This document shows, in pieces, positions 36,833-45,681 of a stretch of 64,000 nt of DNA. Location of the stretch: the NCBI GenBank assembly GCA_900317625.1, contig ONHK01000003.1, forward strand, positions 62,001-126,000. The letters are read 5' to 3'. Source of the DNA: an uncultured Treponema sp. (lineage in GTDB: Bacteria > Spirochaetota > Spirochaetia > Treponematales > Treponemataceae). The number at the start of each line of letters is the position of its first letter. Positions within the stretch are counted from its first letter, which is position 1. Both the position numbers and the translations under genes were made by a program. The notes under the pieces were generated by a model. It was not told where the DNA came from and ran no database searches. It saw nothing but the letters and a program-made list of their open reading frames with translations.

Positions 36833-38650
36833 GTGAGTAAGAATGTAATTTTCAAGTCGCCGGAAAATGATGCGGCAGGTTTGCTTGCTGAATTTTTTGA
36901 GACTTTTCCGCAATACAACTCAGATGACTCAAAAAAGAAAATCACCGATGCCTGGAATTTTCTTCTAAAAAAAAGCGACGGACTTTTGCGCTCATGTGGA
37001 AAACCTTATTACCTTCATCCAATGAGAATTGCGTTCATTCTTGCTCAGGATGAATTTGACTCCGACTGCATTGCGGCAGGAATTCTTCACAGCACGCCAA
37101 CTTTAGGCGCGACTCATGAAGAACTTGAGCAGAATTTTGGAAAAGATGTCGCAACTATAATCGATGGAATAAGCCGAATCACAAATGTACAGATAAAATC
37201 AAAAACGCTCCAGCAGGCAGATGCAATCCGAAAAATGCTTTTTGCAATGGTTGATGATGTCCGGGTTATTTTTGTAAAAATCGCAGACCGGCTTGACCGA
37301 ATCCGAAACATAAAAAATGTTGAAAAACCGAAACAACGCCAAATCGCAGCGGAAGCCCTGGATATTTGGGCGCCGCTCGCAGATCGGCTTGGTATGTCGA
37401 ACGCAAAAAATGAATTTGAAGATTTAAGTCTAAAATATACAAATCCAGACGCTTTTCAGCAGATAAAATCTGTAATCAACTTAAAAAAAGAAGAACGCTC
37501 TGAATATCTGAATAATGCTGTAAAAAAAATTCAAACTGAAGCAGACAAATTCGGAATAAAGGTTACAATCACAAGCCGAGCAAAACATTTTTATTCAATC
37601 TATCAAAAAATGCGAAAACGAAACAAAGAACCTGGAGAACTTTACGACTTGCTTGCGCTTAGAATAATCTGCCAGAAAAAACAGGAATGTTACACGCTGA
37701 TTGGAATTGTCCACAGTCTTTGGAAACCGCTTGAAGGTCGGTTCAAAGATTATATCGCAATGCCAAAATCAAACGGCTACCAGTCGCTGCATACAACAGT
37801 TATGTGCGAAGACCGACCGCTGGAAATTCAAATCCGGACGCAAAAAATGCACGACATCGCAGAACGCGGAGTTGCCTCGCATTGGCTTTACAAAAAAGGC
37901 AAAAGCCACGATTTGGTAGACTCAAACCAGCTTACGATTTTTAACCAGCTTCAGGAACTGCGAGAAAAACAAGTTACAAACGAAAATTTCTTTGCAAGCC
38001 TAAAAAGCGATCTTCTTGGAAATGAAATTTATGTATTCACTCCAAATGGCGATGTAAAACATCTTCCAGAAGGCTCGACTGCAATTGATTTTGCCTATGC
38101 AATTCATTCTGGAATCGGCGAAAAAATCATCGGTGCAAAAGCAGACGGAAAAATAATTCCTATTACGCAAAAATTAAAAAACACGCAGATAATAGAAATT
38201 TTAACAAATCCTCAGGCTCACCCAACCGAAAACCAGCTGAAATTTGCAAAAACTTCAAAAGCTCGGCAAAAAATTCATGCGTGGCTTGTTGCAAATGACC
38301 CGAATTTTGTTGATAAAATCGCAACCGAAAAACTTGAGGCTGCAAAAGCCGAACACGAGGCACAAAGTCACGCAATTCAGGATGAAAAAAGAAGAGGACA
38401 CAAAAAAGGAACTGGACCAACTGAAATTCCAAAAAATATCACAAAAGTAAAGGTCGCAGGTTCTTCAAATTTTATATATAATTTTGCACAATGCTGCAAG
38501 CCAGTCTATCCAAATCCAATAGTGGGATATGTTTCAATGTCAAACGGAGTAATGATTCACCGCGCCGACTGTCTGACTTACCTTAGAATTCCAAACCACG
38601 AAAAAAAGACCGTTCCTGTTGAATGGGATGAAAACTATTCATCCAAATAA
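36833..38650 (+). CDS. Bifunctional (p)ppGpp synthetase/hydrolase, RelA/SpoT family
   Basis: About 605 residues. HD hydrolase domain: PYYLHPMRIAFILAQ, AGILHSTPTLG (HD changed to HS at the second metal position), TTNV-like ISRITNV, RLDRIRNIKN. Synthetase: KRNKEPGELYDLLALRIIC, FKDYIAMPKSNGYQSLHTTV (substrate Tyr). TGS domain: IYVFTPNGDVKHLPEGSTAIDFAYAIHS. A C-terminal zinc-finger region FAQCCKPVYPNPIVGYVS follows, but the ACT domain is absent, so it is shorter than the usual 700-plus residues. GTG at 36833 fits the promoter; a TTG at 36797 is inside the -35. The 3' end overlaps the next gene by 16 bp. Confidence 0.9.
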   Translation: MSKNVIFKSPENDAAGLLAEFFETFPQYNSDDSKKKITDAWNFLLKKSDGLLRSCGKPYYLHPMRIAFILAQDEFDSDCIAAGILHSTPTLGATHEELEQNFGKDVATIIDGISRITNVQIKSKTLQQADAIRKMLFAMVDDVRVIFVKIADRLDRIRNIKNVEKPKQRQIAAEALDIWAPLADRLGMSNAKNEFEDLSLKYTNPDAFQQIKSVINLKKEERSEYLNNAVKKIQTEADKFGIKVTITSRAKHFYSIYQKMRKRNKEPGELYDLLALRIICQKKQECYTLIGIVHSLWKPLEGRFKDYIAMPKSNGYQSLHTTVMCEDRPLEIQIRTQKMHDIAERGVASHWLYKKGKSHDLVDSNQLTIFNQLQELREKQVTNENFFASLKSDLLGNEIYVFTPNGDVKHLPEGSTAIDFAYAIHSGIGEKIIGAKADGKIIPITQKLKNTQIIEILTNPQAHPTENQLKFAKTSKARQKIHAWLVANDPNFVDKIATEKLEAAKAEHEAQSHAIQDEKRRGHKKGTGPTEIPKNITKVKVAGSSNFIYNFAQCCKPVYPNPIVGYVSMSNGVMIHRADCLTYLRIPNHEKKTVPVEWDENYSSK

Positions 38651-39540
38651 TAACATTTTGATACCACTTTTTTAGTATTCTCATCAACAGAAACAATCGC
38701 CCAACCGCGTTTTTCCAGATAGCCAGGCAAATTGTATTCCATAAAACCAAGATTACTCGTAATTTCCTTGTGCGTATGACCATCAATAAGAGCAATAACA
38801 TCATTATCTGCACAATATGAAATAAATTTATTGCGCTCAACAGTATTTTGCATCACAAAATAAAAAAGTCCGCCAGCATAAGCCGGAACATGCATAAAAA
38901 CAAGTTTTTCGCGCCCATTTTCGTTGTATTCCATATCACGTTTGAACGCAGTAAGCTGCTCATCGCCCAAAGAACCGCTCGCAGAATCTAAAAAATAATA
39001 CGTAAGATTTTTTGTCCTAAATTTATAGAACGAGCAATAAGGGAAACTGTGTTTTTCAAAATTTTTCCAGCCTGCGTTATACAAATCGTGGTTTCCAATA
39101 ATATTGTAGGTTTTTATTCCAAATTGTGATTCAAGTTTTTCTGTAAATTTCTTGTAATCCTTGAATTCTGATTCCAATCCATGTTCCGCAACATCGCCAA
39201 GACAAACGCAGAATTTCGGCATTTCTTTTTCATCATTTTCAAAAGTGTCTTTTATCCAGGCAAAAAATTCATCATCCCGACGCTCTCCGTTATGACCAAT
39301 TCCTTCACCGCCAAAATGAACATCTGTAATCACAAGAATTTCATAAACGCCGGAAACAGAATCTTCCAGCCCTTCATTTAATTCCTTCAATTTTGACGAA
39401 CGGTTTCTGATAGAATCATCGCGGTACAAAAATTCATCCAAACCATAAGAATAATATTTGCACGACCAAAAAAGAAAAACAAAAATTACAAAAAAAGTGG
39501 CAAATCCCAATCTTAAAAATCTTTTTTTAATCAAATTCAT
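38635..39540 (-). CDS. Calcineurin-like metallophosphoesterase lipoprotein
   Basis: A 301-residue exported phosphoesterase. The signal peptide ends in a possible lipobox FWSC. Metallophosphoesterase motifs appear in order: VITDVHFGG, CVCLGDVAEHG, NIIGNHDLYN, VFMHVPAYAG and ALIDGHTHKE, giving the full di-metal His/Asp/Asn set. Substrate unknown. The ATG at 39540 shares a base with the preceding stop (TGATG). Last gene of the esterase-U32-barrel operon. Confidence 0.88.
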   Translation of the reverse strand: MNLIKKRFLRLGFATFFVIFVFLFWSCKYYSYGLDEFLYRDDSIRNRSSKLKELNEGLEDSVSGVYEILVITDVHFGGEGIGHNGERRDDEFFAWIKDTFENDEKEMPKFCVCLGDVAEHGLESEFKDYKKFTEKLESQFGIKTYNIIGNHDLYNAGWKNFEKHSFPYCSFYKFRTKNLTYYFLDSASGSLGDEQLTAFKRDMEYNENGREKLVFMHVPAYAGGLFYFVMQNTVERNKFISYCADNDVIALIDGHTHKEITSNLGFMEYNLPGYLEKRGWAIVSVDENTKKVVSKCYYLDE

Positions 39541-40271
39541 CAAAACTCAAGCCTTCCATAAATTCTTATATCAATGCTGTTTAAATTTGAACTCAATGTG
39601 AACATATCAATATATTGAATTTCAATCTGACCACCAACAGCAAACATATCAAAAAACTTATAATCCGCGGAAAAAGAAAAATCCGGCGCAAACCAAAGCA
39701 TATAACGGTACATTGAATAAGAAGAAACTGACAAATTCAAATTCAGCTGAGAAATCGGTCTAAAATTGAATTCAGTTTTAAACGCAATCGAATTATTTTT
39801 TAGCCACGGAACATCGTCTTTTATCGCAAAAATACGTGCAGCTTTTCCGTGATAAAGAAAATTTGCCATGCAGTCAAACTTTTTTGGAGTGTGAAACGAA
39901 AGATATGCACCACTAAGATAATCAAATTCTGAAAAAATATCATTGCAATGCACAAAATGAAAAATTGTTCCAACACCAGCGTTAAAGCAATTGAAAAAAG
40001 TCGGCCAATAAATAAATTCTGTGGAAAAATCAACTTGGCTAGGCTGAACTAAATTTCCGGCATTCACACGAATTTCCTGCATATTCAAATCAACAGAAAT
40101 ATCAACCGCAGAAGTCAAAGGCGCAAAATCCGCACCATTTTCAAAACTCAAACCGTTTGTAACGCTCCACTGCATTTTTGGCGTAAAAAAATTCACAATC
40201 TCAGCATAAGAAAAAACTGAAAAAAAGAGAAAAATTATTGAAAATAAAACAAAATGCCTTGTTTTTGTCAA
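39540..40271 (-). CDS. Secreted protein, probable small outer-membrane barrel
   Basis: 243 residues, no family recognised. Signal peptide (HFVLFSIIFLFFSVFSYA), then strands with alternating aromatic residues (QWSVTNGLSFENGADF, LNLNLSVSSYSMYRYML, FSFSADYKFFDMFAVGG) and a C-terminal aromatic ending GRLEF, the usual outer-membrane-barrel terminus. The start is a TTG with AGGA about 9 bases before it; no ATG fits. It resembles 26201-26911 in style rather than in sequence. Confidence 0.58.
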   Translation of the reverse strand: MTKTRHFVLFSIIFLFFSVFSYAEIVNFFTPKMQWSVTNGLSFENGADFAPLTSAVDISVDLNMQEIRVNAGNLVQPSQVDFSTEFIYWPTFFNCFNAGVGTIFHFVHCNDIFSEFDYLSGAYLSFHTPKKFDCMANFLYHGKAARIFAIKDDVPWLKNNSIAFKTEFNFRPISQLNLNLSVSSYSMYRYMLWFAPDFSFSADYKFFDMFAVGGQIEIQYIDMFTLSSNLNSIDIRIYGRLEF

Positions 40272-40274
40272 AAT

Positions 40275-41738
40275 TTATCTTCCTGTGTCGCGAATTTTTC
40301 CCGGAACATAATCAGGATCCTCGATTCTAATCAGCGCACCAGCCTGAAGCGGAATTTTTGTGTAAAGAACACAATTATGTCCGTCGCAAACCCAATTTCG
40401 TAAAGTTCCAGTTTCTGGATCAACCAGACACCATTCATCCGGTTCGGCTTTTTTTGCAACAATATCTGGCGCAACAAATTCAATTTTTTCGCCAGATTTT
40501 ATCATATTCAGCGGAATCATTTTGTAAATATGCCAATCCGTTTTTTGTTCAGCAATCTCAGGATTTTTTTCCGGGTGAATTTCGTAATCTTTTAGCCGAG
40601 CCTCGCGGGCTTTGGGGTGCATTTCATCTAATTCCTGTTGTTTTTGAGCCTTAAATTTCTTCCCAGCTGCAAAAATTTCTTTAGCTTCCGTTTCAGAAAG
40701 TTCCTCGCCGATTTCTGCCGCAAGAATATAACGGCTGTCCGTTGCACCGCTGACAGTTTTATTTGCATCTGCAGGATTATAATAAAAACCAGTTCCACTT
40801 TCGCGGTGGCTAACATTTTCCAGTTCATCAATAAAAGGTTTTGCCTCTTCAGAAGAAATTTTTCCTTCAAGAGCGTCCAAAGCTTTTCTGTAGGCACGAG
40901 TCACAAGCGCAACATAATAAACGCTTTTCATCCGACCTTCAATTTTTATTGAATCAACACCGGCTTTTTTCATATCTTCAAGATGTTCAACCATGCGCAA
41001 ATCTTTGCTGGAAAGAATCGCCGTAAAATCATCACCTTCAAAAACCGGAAAATATTCGCCTGGACGTTTTTCTTCCTCAATAGAAAGAAGTCCAGATTCT
41101 GCAAGTTTTTTTGCATTATCAGCTTCTGACAAAAGTTTAAAATTCCATCTGCAAGTGTGGCTACAAGCCCCAGCCTGTGCGCTTCTTGCTGTAAGATACG
41201 CGCTCATAAGGCAACGGCCAGCATACGCAATGCACATAGCACCATGGGCAAACGCTTCAAGTTCCATATCAGGAACAGCATCTTTTATTTCACGGATTTC
41301 TTTTAAAGTAACCTCGCGACCAAGAACAACGCGCTTAAATCCCATTGATTTATACATTTTTACAGCTTCTCGGTTAACGCAACTAGCCTGAGTGCTTACA
41401 TGCAGTTCAACATCCGGAAAATATTTCTGCAAAATCGGAACGATTCCAATATCCTGAACAATAAACGCATCAATCGGATACGCTTTAAAATAATCAATAT
41501 TCTGTAAAAAATTATCAATATCGCGGTTGTGGAACGAAATATTCAGCGCACAATGCAATCTTCGCCCAGGAAACTGTTCCTTCAACGCAATAACTTTTTT
41601 GTATTCATCCTCGTAAAAATTATCAGCCTTTACACGGAGCGAAAATCTTTTTAGCCCGATATAAGCCGCATCCGCGCCATACGCATACGCATAGTAAAGT
41701 TTTTCAACATTTCCTGCCGGAGAAAGTAATTCTATCAT
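40275..41738 (-). CDS. Peptidase U32 family protein (YegQ/TrhP-like)
   Basis: 487 residues, the long U32 type. Core motifs: ELLSPAGNVEKLYYAYAYGADAAYIG, LHVSTQASCVN, RVVLGREVTLKEI, ELEAFAHGAMCIAYAGRCLMS and the cysteine cluster AGACSHTCRW, with a later SIKIEGRMKS. Members once called collagenases are now tied to prephenate-dependent tRNA/23S rRNA hydroxylation (TrhP, RlhA), using an iron-sulfur cluster on those cysteines. ATGA overlap (41735-41738) with the gene before it. Confidence 0.9.
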   Translation of the reverse strand: MIELLSPAGNVEKLYYAYAYGADAAYIGLKRFSLRVKADNFYEDEYKKVIALKEQFPGRRLHCALNISFHNRDIDNFLQNIDYFKAYPIDAFIVQDIGIVPILQKYFPDVELHVSTQASCVNREAVKMYKSMGFKRVVLGREVTLKEIREIKDAVPDMELEAFAHGAMCIAYAGRCLMSAYLTARSAQAGACSHTCRWNFKLLSEADNAKKLAESGLLSIEEEKRPGEYFPVFEGDDFTAILSSKDLRMVEHLEDMKKAGVDSIKIEGRMKSVYYVALVTRAYRKALDALEGKISSEEAKPFIDELENVSHRESGTGFYYNPADANKTVSGATDSRYILAAEIGEELSETEAKEIFAAGKKFKAQKQQELDEMHPKAREARLKDYEIHPEKNPEIAEQKTDWHIYKMIPLNMIKSGEKIEFVAPDIVAKKAEPDEWCLVDPETGTLRNWVCDGHNCVLYTKIPLQAGALIRIEDPDYVPGKIRDTGR

Positions 41739-42751
41739 GATTCCGCCTTCAAACTCTGTTCAAGTCTAGGTTTGTTCTCATAAGTCTGACGTTCCGAATT
41801 TTCAGAAGTTCCTGTAATCTGGTCGGCAATTTTAGAAAGTGCAACATGACTCGCCTCAAGGTAACCTTCCGCAAGCTGAAACAAATGCATCATATCCGGG
41901 AAAATTTCCACAGTCGAATCCACGCCACAACCTTTTAAAATTGAATCAAGTTTTTTCGCATCCTCAACAAGAATTTCCTTTTCACCAACCTGAATATAAG
42001 TTGAAGGAAATCCTAAAAACTGTTCAGAAGAAGCAAGCAATGGCGAAACCAGCGGATTTTCAAGGTTCGAGGCATACGTGTAAACATCCGCGCTTTGCCT
42101 AAGCACATCTTTTGAAATAACCTCATCCTGCGCCTTTTTTTGGGCAAAAAGCGTAGAATTCGGGCTTAAATTAAGCCACGGAGAAAGAAGTACAACTTTT
42201 TTTATGCAATTTCTGTAACGCTCACGCAAATTCAAAAGCAACGCCATCGCAATTGAAGCACCTGCTCCATCAGCCGCAATTATAAATTCCGGCAAAGATT
42301 CCTGCCGGTTTCCATCTTCATCAACAGAAGAATCCAACGAGCGCGCAATTTGCTCCTCTGTAAACAACGCACGGAAAACCGCCTGAATATCCTCAATGGC
42401 AGAAGGAAAAGCATAAGTCGGAGCAAGACGATATTCCGGCACAACAACGCGGCTAAAAGTCCGATTTGCCAAAATTGAACAAAAACTTCTGTAGCTTGCC
42501 CTAGAGCCACCAACAAACGAACCGCCATGAATATAAAACATAACTCTTTTTGAAGAATACAGTTCCGGTGAAAGCACATCGCAGTTCACACCGCCGTAAT
42601 TATGCTCCATCCGCTCAACATGATTGGGAAGAATCGGACAGTAAAAAGCATCCTCAATTTTTTTTCTAAAAGAATTTATATTCAACTTTGAAACATAAGA
42701 CAAAAGCCTTAGTTTTTTCAACGCCGCCTTTCTGTTATCACTTTCTGCCAT
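41735..42751 (-). CDS. Alpha/beta-hydrolase-3 (HSL-type esterase) lacking the catalytic Ser
   Basis: 338 residues with the hormone-sensitive-lipase fold: oxyanion motif YIHGGSFVGG (HGG at 75-77), VVVPEYRLAPTYAFPSAIED, and a His in DMMHLF. The nucleophile elbow, normally GDSAGG, reads AADGAGAS (160-166), so Gly162 replaces the Ser, and the acid position reads GEKEILVED with Glu rather than the usual Asp. It may be a pseudo-enzyme or use another residue. First of a four-gene operon, divergent from metA, with a leaderless-type promoter. Confidence 0.82.
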   Translation of the reverse strand: MAESDNRKAALKKLRLLSYVSKLNINSFRKKIEDAFYCPILPNHVERMEHNYGGVNCDVLSPELYSSKRVMFYIHGGSFVGGSRASYRSFCSILANRTFSRVVVPEYRLAPTYAFPSAIEDIQAVFRALFTEEQIARSLDSSVDEDGNRQESLPEFIIAADGAGASIAMALLLNLRERYRNCIKKVVLLSPWLNLSPNSTLFAQKKAQDEVISKDVLRQSADVYTYASNLENPLVSPLLASSEQFLGFPSTYIQVGEKEILVEDAKKLDSILKGCGVDSTVEIFPDMMHLFQLAEGYLEASHVALSKIADQITGTSENSERQTYENKPRLEQSLKAES

Positions 42752-42764
42752 AAATAAAAGTATA
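42752..42764 (-). promoter_or_regulatory. -10 seven bases before the esterase-like ATG (leaderless)
   Basis: On the minus strand TATACT, seven bases, ATG. The -35 predicted by a 17-base spacer is TAGCAA, inside the metA promoter. Confidence 0.55.
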
Positions 42765-42788
42765 GCAAATCACTATTTTTTTTGCTAT
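42762..42788. promoter_or_regulatory. 8-bp dyad shared by the metA and esterase promoters
   Basis: ATAGCAAA (42762-42769) and TTTGCTAT (42781-42788) are exact inverted copies 11 bp apart. Each arm holds the -35 of one promoter and overlaps the -10 of the other. The two divergent promoters cannot be occupied together; it may also be an operator. Confidence 0.5.
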
Positions 42789-42797
42789 TCTTAAATT
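42786..42797 (+). promoter_or_regulatory. -10 six bases before the metA ATG (leaderless)
   Basis: TATTCT, six bases, ATG at 42798. No Shine-Dalgarno and no room for a SAM riboswitch. Confidence 0.55.
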
Positions 42798-43718
42798 ATG
42801 CCAATTAAGATTAATGCTGATTTGCCAGCCGTAAACACGCTGGAACAAGAAAATATATTCGTAATGACCGAACAGCGGGCCGAAACACAGGAAATCCGCC
42901 CTTTAAAAGTCGCAATCGTAAACCTTATGCCAACCCGCGAAGTAACAGAAGTCCAGCTTTTGCGTCTTCTGGGAAACACTCCGCTTCAGATTGAAATTTC
43001 ATTAATCCGCATGGAAAACCACAAATATAAGCACACCGGAAAAGAATATCTTGAAAAATACTACATTCCTTCAAGTGAAATATTTAAAAACAAATACGAT
43101 GGAATGATTATAACCGGCGCGCCAGTCGAGCAGCTTCCGTTTGAACAAGTTGACTACTGGGATGAACTCTGCAAAATAATGGATTACGCAAAAAAACACG
43201 TATTTTCAACACTTTATTTGTGCTGGGGCGCATTCGCAGGTCTTTATCACCTTCACAACATACAAAAAATTCCACTAGAAAAAAAACTTTTCGGAATTTT
43301 CCAAAACGAACGCACAACAATGAATGACTCGCTCCTTCGCGGTTTAGATGATGATTTCCCAATTCCGCAAAGCCGCCACACAACAATAAACGAAAACGAC
43401 ATTCTTGCTCATCCAGAACTTACAATTCTTGCAAAATCAAAAGAAGCTGGCGTAACACTGATAAAATCCAACAACGACCGCGAAATTTTCATGACCGGTC
43501 ACCTTGAATACGACACAAACACCTTGGCAAACGAATATTGGCGCGACAAAAACAAAAACCTACCAATCGAGCTGCCAAAACACTATTTCAAAAACAACGA
43601 CAGCACAACATTTCCAACATCCACATGGCGAAGCACCGCGCACCTATTTTTCAGCAACTGGATAAACTACTACGTCTACCAGGAAACACCTTACGACTTA
43701 AAAAATCTGGAAAGTTAA
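42798..43718 (+). CDS. metA: Homoserine O-acetyltransferase MetA (MetAA)
   Basis: A 306-residue class-I glutamine-amidotransferase-fold acyltransferase starting methionine synthesis. The nucleophile is Cys142 in YLCWGAFAGLY (usual WGAQAGL, here Phe). The catalytic His/Glu are in MTGHLEYD. Residue 111, which decides the acyl donor, is Glu in TGAPVEQL; Glu is the acetyl-CoA type and Gly the succinyl-CoA type, so acetylation is predicted. It stands alone; LuxS and MtnN elsewhere in the window serve the same sulfur pathway. Confidence 0.95.
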   Translation: MPIKINADLPAVNTLEQENIFVMTEQRAETQEIRPLKVAIVNLMPTREVTEVQLLRLLGNTPLQIEISLIRMENHKYKHTGKEYLEKYYIPSSEIFKNKYDGMIITGAPVEQLPFEQVDYWDELCKIMDYAKKHVFSTLYLCWGAFAGLYHLHNIQKIPLEKKLFGIFQNERTTMNDSLLRGLDDDFPIPQSRHTTINENDILAHPELTILAKSKEAGVTLIKSNNDREIFMTGHLEYDTNTLANEYWRDKNKNLPIELPKHYFKNNDSTTFPTSTWRSTAHLFFSNWINYYVYQETPYDLKNLES

Positions 43719-43993
43719 ATAAAAAAAGGCGGGCAACAACGTTCGCGTCTCCGCCGCTCACTAATCTGCAAAAGCCCAAGGTCTTTTGCAGAGCCATATT
43801 CTCAAACAGAAGGGCGGACAACCGCCCTCCGGCCGCACTTCGTTGCGTCCTACCCACCGTACGGGCTCAAACGCCGCCTGTAACGCCCGCTAGTAAAACG
43901 CACAACGCCTGCTAGTTTGCCGATCCAACTAAGCACATAAGCCCATTCGGGCTCATGTGATAGGAAATTTATTTTACACGTAGGCTCGCAAAC
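43719..43993. other. Stem-loop-rich intergenic region between metA and fabZ
   Basis: 275 bp between convergent genes with no credible frame. It contains hairpins CTGCAAAAG-CCCAAGGT-CTTTTGCAG (about 43770-43795) and AGGGCGG-ACAA-CCGCCCT, GC-rich words GGGCGGGCAA and CGCCTGTAACGCCCGC that recur near 45715, and CCTACC words shared with other patches. No T-tract follows the hairpins, so ordinary terminators are not obvious. Confidence 0.5.
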
Positions 43994-44010
43994 TTAGTTT
44001 GCTGCGCCTA
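43981..44010 (-). repeat. Inverted repeat centred on the fabZ stop codon
   Basis: The last codons of fabZ (TAGGCGCAGCAAAC) and the bases after its stop (GTTTGCGAGCCTA) are near-perfect inverted copies separated only by TAA. It may end transcription, although the following bases are not a clean T-run. Confidence 0.6.
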
Positions 44011-44425
44011 CTAGACACATCCACTCGGCTTCGCAGCAGAGTGTATCGCCAACGTAAAGTTTTCCGGCCTGTTTTATCATTTTTGGACTTGTGCGCAAAT
44101 ATGTAATTTCCATTCGCGCCTTATCGCCAGGACGAACCTGATTTCTGAACTTTACTTTGTCCAAAGTCGCAAAAAAGAACAGACTGTTTCCCGGAACAAT
44201 TCCCTGGTAGCGCAAAGCCGCGCCACCTGCCTGAGCCATTGTCTCGCAAAGAATCACGCCAGGAACAACAGGATATTCCGGAAAATGTCCTTTAAAGAAA
44301 AATTCATTTTCAGTAAAAGTATGCTCGCAAACAGCACCTTTTTCATCCGCGCTAATAATAGCATCAACAAACAAAAAAGGTTCGCGGTGCGGCAACAAAG
44401 ATTTTATATCAGTGGTCAAAGCCAT
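43994..44425 (-). CDS. fabZ: 3-hydroxyacyl-ACP dehydratase FabZ
   Basis: A 143-residue hot-dog-fold dehydratase: LLPHREPFLFVDAI, the catalytic His47 in KGHFPEYPVVPG and Glu61 in ETMAQAGG. Removes water from 3-hydroxyacyl-ACP in fatty acid elongation. Two bases after fabF on the same strand. The gene ends inside an inverted repeat. Confidence 0.94.
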   Translation of the reverse strand: MALTTDIKSLLPHREPFLFVDAIISADEKGAVCEHTFTENEFFFKGHFPEYPVVPGVILCETMAQAGGAALRYQGIVPGNSLFFFATLDKVKFRNQVRPGDKARMEITYLRTSPKMIKQAGKLYVGDTLCCEAEWMCLVGAAN

Positions 44426-44427
44426 AA

Positions 44428-45681
44428 TTATCTTACCTTCTTCAAGATGATTGCGCCGTTATGGCCGCCAAAACCAAAAGTTGCGCTCATAGCTGCATCA
44501 ACATTCATTTCAATTCCTTTGTTTGGAACGTAATCAAGATCGCAGCCGCCCTCAACATCCTGTTCTTCAAGATTGATTGTAGGAGGAACAAAACTATCAT
44601 TAATCGCATTGATACAAGCAATCGCCTCAATTGCGCCAGTCGCTCCAAGACAGTGACCGTGCATTGATTTTGTAGAAGAAATCTTAAGTTTGCGCGCATT
44701 TTCCTCGCCAAACGCAAGTTTAATCATATTTGTCTCAGAAGGATCATTGATATGTGTAGAAGTTCCGTGCGCGTTGTAATACTGAATCTCCGAAGGATCC
44801 ATTCCAGCGTCCTTCAAAGCGCGTGTCATACATTTAGAACCACAAATTCCATCAGGATTTGGTGAAGTAAGGTGATAACCATCGCAAGAAGAACCGTAAC
44901 CAGCAACTTCCGCATAAATCTTTGCGCCGCGAGCCTTTGCATGCTCATATTCCTCAAAAACAAGAACACCGGCACCTTCGCCCATTACAAAACCATTTCT
45001 TTTCTTGTCAAAAGGACGGCTAGCCTTTGTAGGATCATCATCAAAACCAGTAGAAAGAGCGTGCAGAACTTCAAAAGCAACAATCGCATAACCATTGATT
45101 GTAGATTCAGCACCACCAGTTAGACAAACATCAAGACGACCGGAACGAACCATGTCAAAAGCAACACCCATCGCATCAGTTCCAGAAGAACAAGCAGTAG
45201 AAACAGCCTGAACCGGACCATGACAACCAAACTGCATAGCGATATTTCCACCAGCTTCGTTTGGAATAAGTTCAGGAATTGTCATAGGCGCAGTTTTTGT
45301 GCATCCAGAATTAAAATAACCTTTTGCAGAAGCCTCTGTTACTTCAAAACCGCCAATTCCTACACCAAGAATACAACCAGTTTCATCCAAAACTTCAGCA
45401 TTTCCAAGCAATTTTGAATCTTCCAAAGCCTGTTTTGTTGCCGCAACCGCATATTGAGAAAAACGAGCCATTTTTCTAGCTTCTTTTGGATCCATATAAT
45501 CGCCAGCGTTAAAATTTTTTACTTCAGCCGCATAATGAACCTTGTTTATAGAAGCATCAAAATGAGTAATCGGACAAATTCCGCTCTTTCCTGCCTTAAG
45601 TCCGCTCCAAAATTCTGCAACACTATTTCCAAGTGGAGTAATTGCTCCCAAACCTGTAATTACAACTCGTCTTTTTTCCAT
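44428..45681 (-). CDS. fabF: Beta-ketoacyl-ACP synthase II
   Basis: A 417-residue condensing enzyme of normal length. Catalytic triad: Cys164 in VSTACSSGTDA, His in YYNAHGTSTHIND and His in STKSMHGHCLGATG (the usual TGHLLGAAG is altered to HGHCLGATG). AAGGA before the ATG. Elongates acyl-ACP with malonyl-ACP; with fabD, fabG and fabZ it makes most of a type II synthase, although acpP and fabH are not in the window. Confidence 0.95.
   Translation of the reverse strand: MEKRRVVITGLGAITPLGNSVAEFWSGLKAGKSGICPITHFDASINKVHYAAEVKNFNAGDYMDPKEARKMARFSQYAVAATKQALEDSKLLGNAEVLDETGCILGVGIGGFEVTEASAKGYFNSGCTKTAPMTIPELIPNEAGGNIAMQFGCHGPVQAVSTACSSGTDAMGVAFDMVRSGRLDVCLTGGAESTINGYAIVAFEVLHALSTGFDDDPTKASRPFDKKRNGFVMGEGAGVLVFEEYEHAKARGAKIYAEVAGYGSSCDGYHLTSPNPDGICGSKCMTRALKDAGMDPSEIQYYNAHGTSTHINDPSETNMIKLAFGEENARKLKISSTKSMHGHCLGATGAIEAIACINAINDSFVPPTINLEEQDVEGGCDLDYVPNKGIEMNVDAAMSATFGFGGHNGAIILKKVR

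Noticed and set aside
42781-42797. SAM riboswitch before metA
   Set aside because: The predicted transcript begins at the start codon, leaving no leader.
43719-43993. Housekeeping RNA (SRP RNA, RNase P RNA or tmRNA)
   Set aside because: Hairpins are present but none of the conserved core words of those RNAs is visible.
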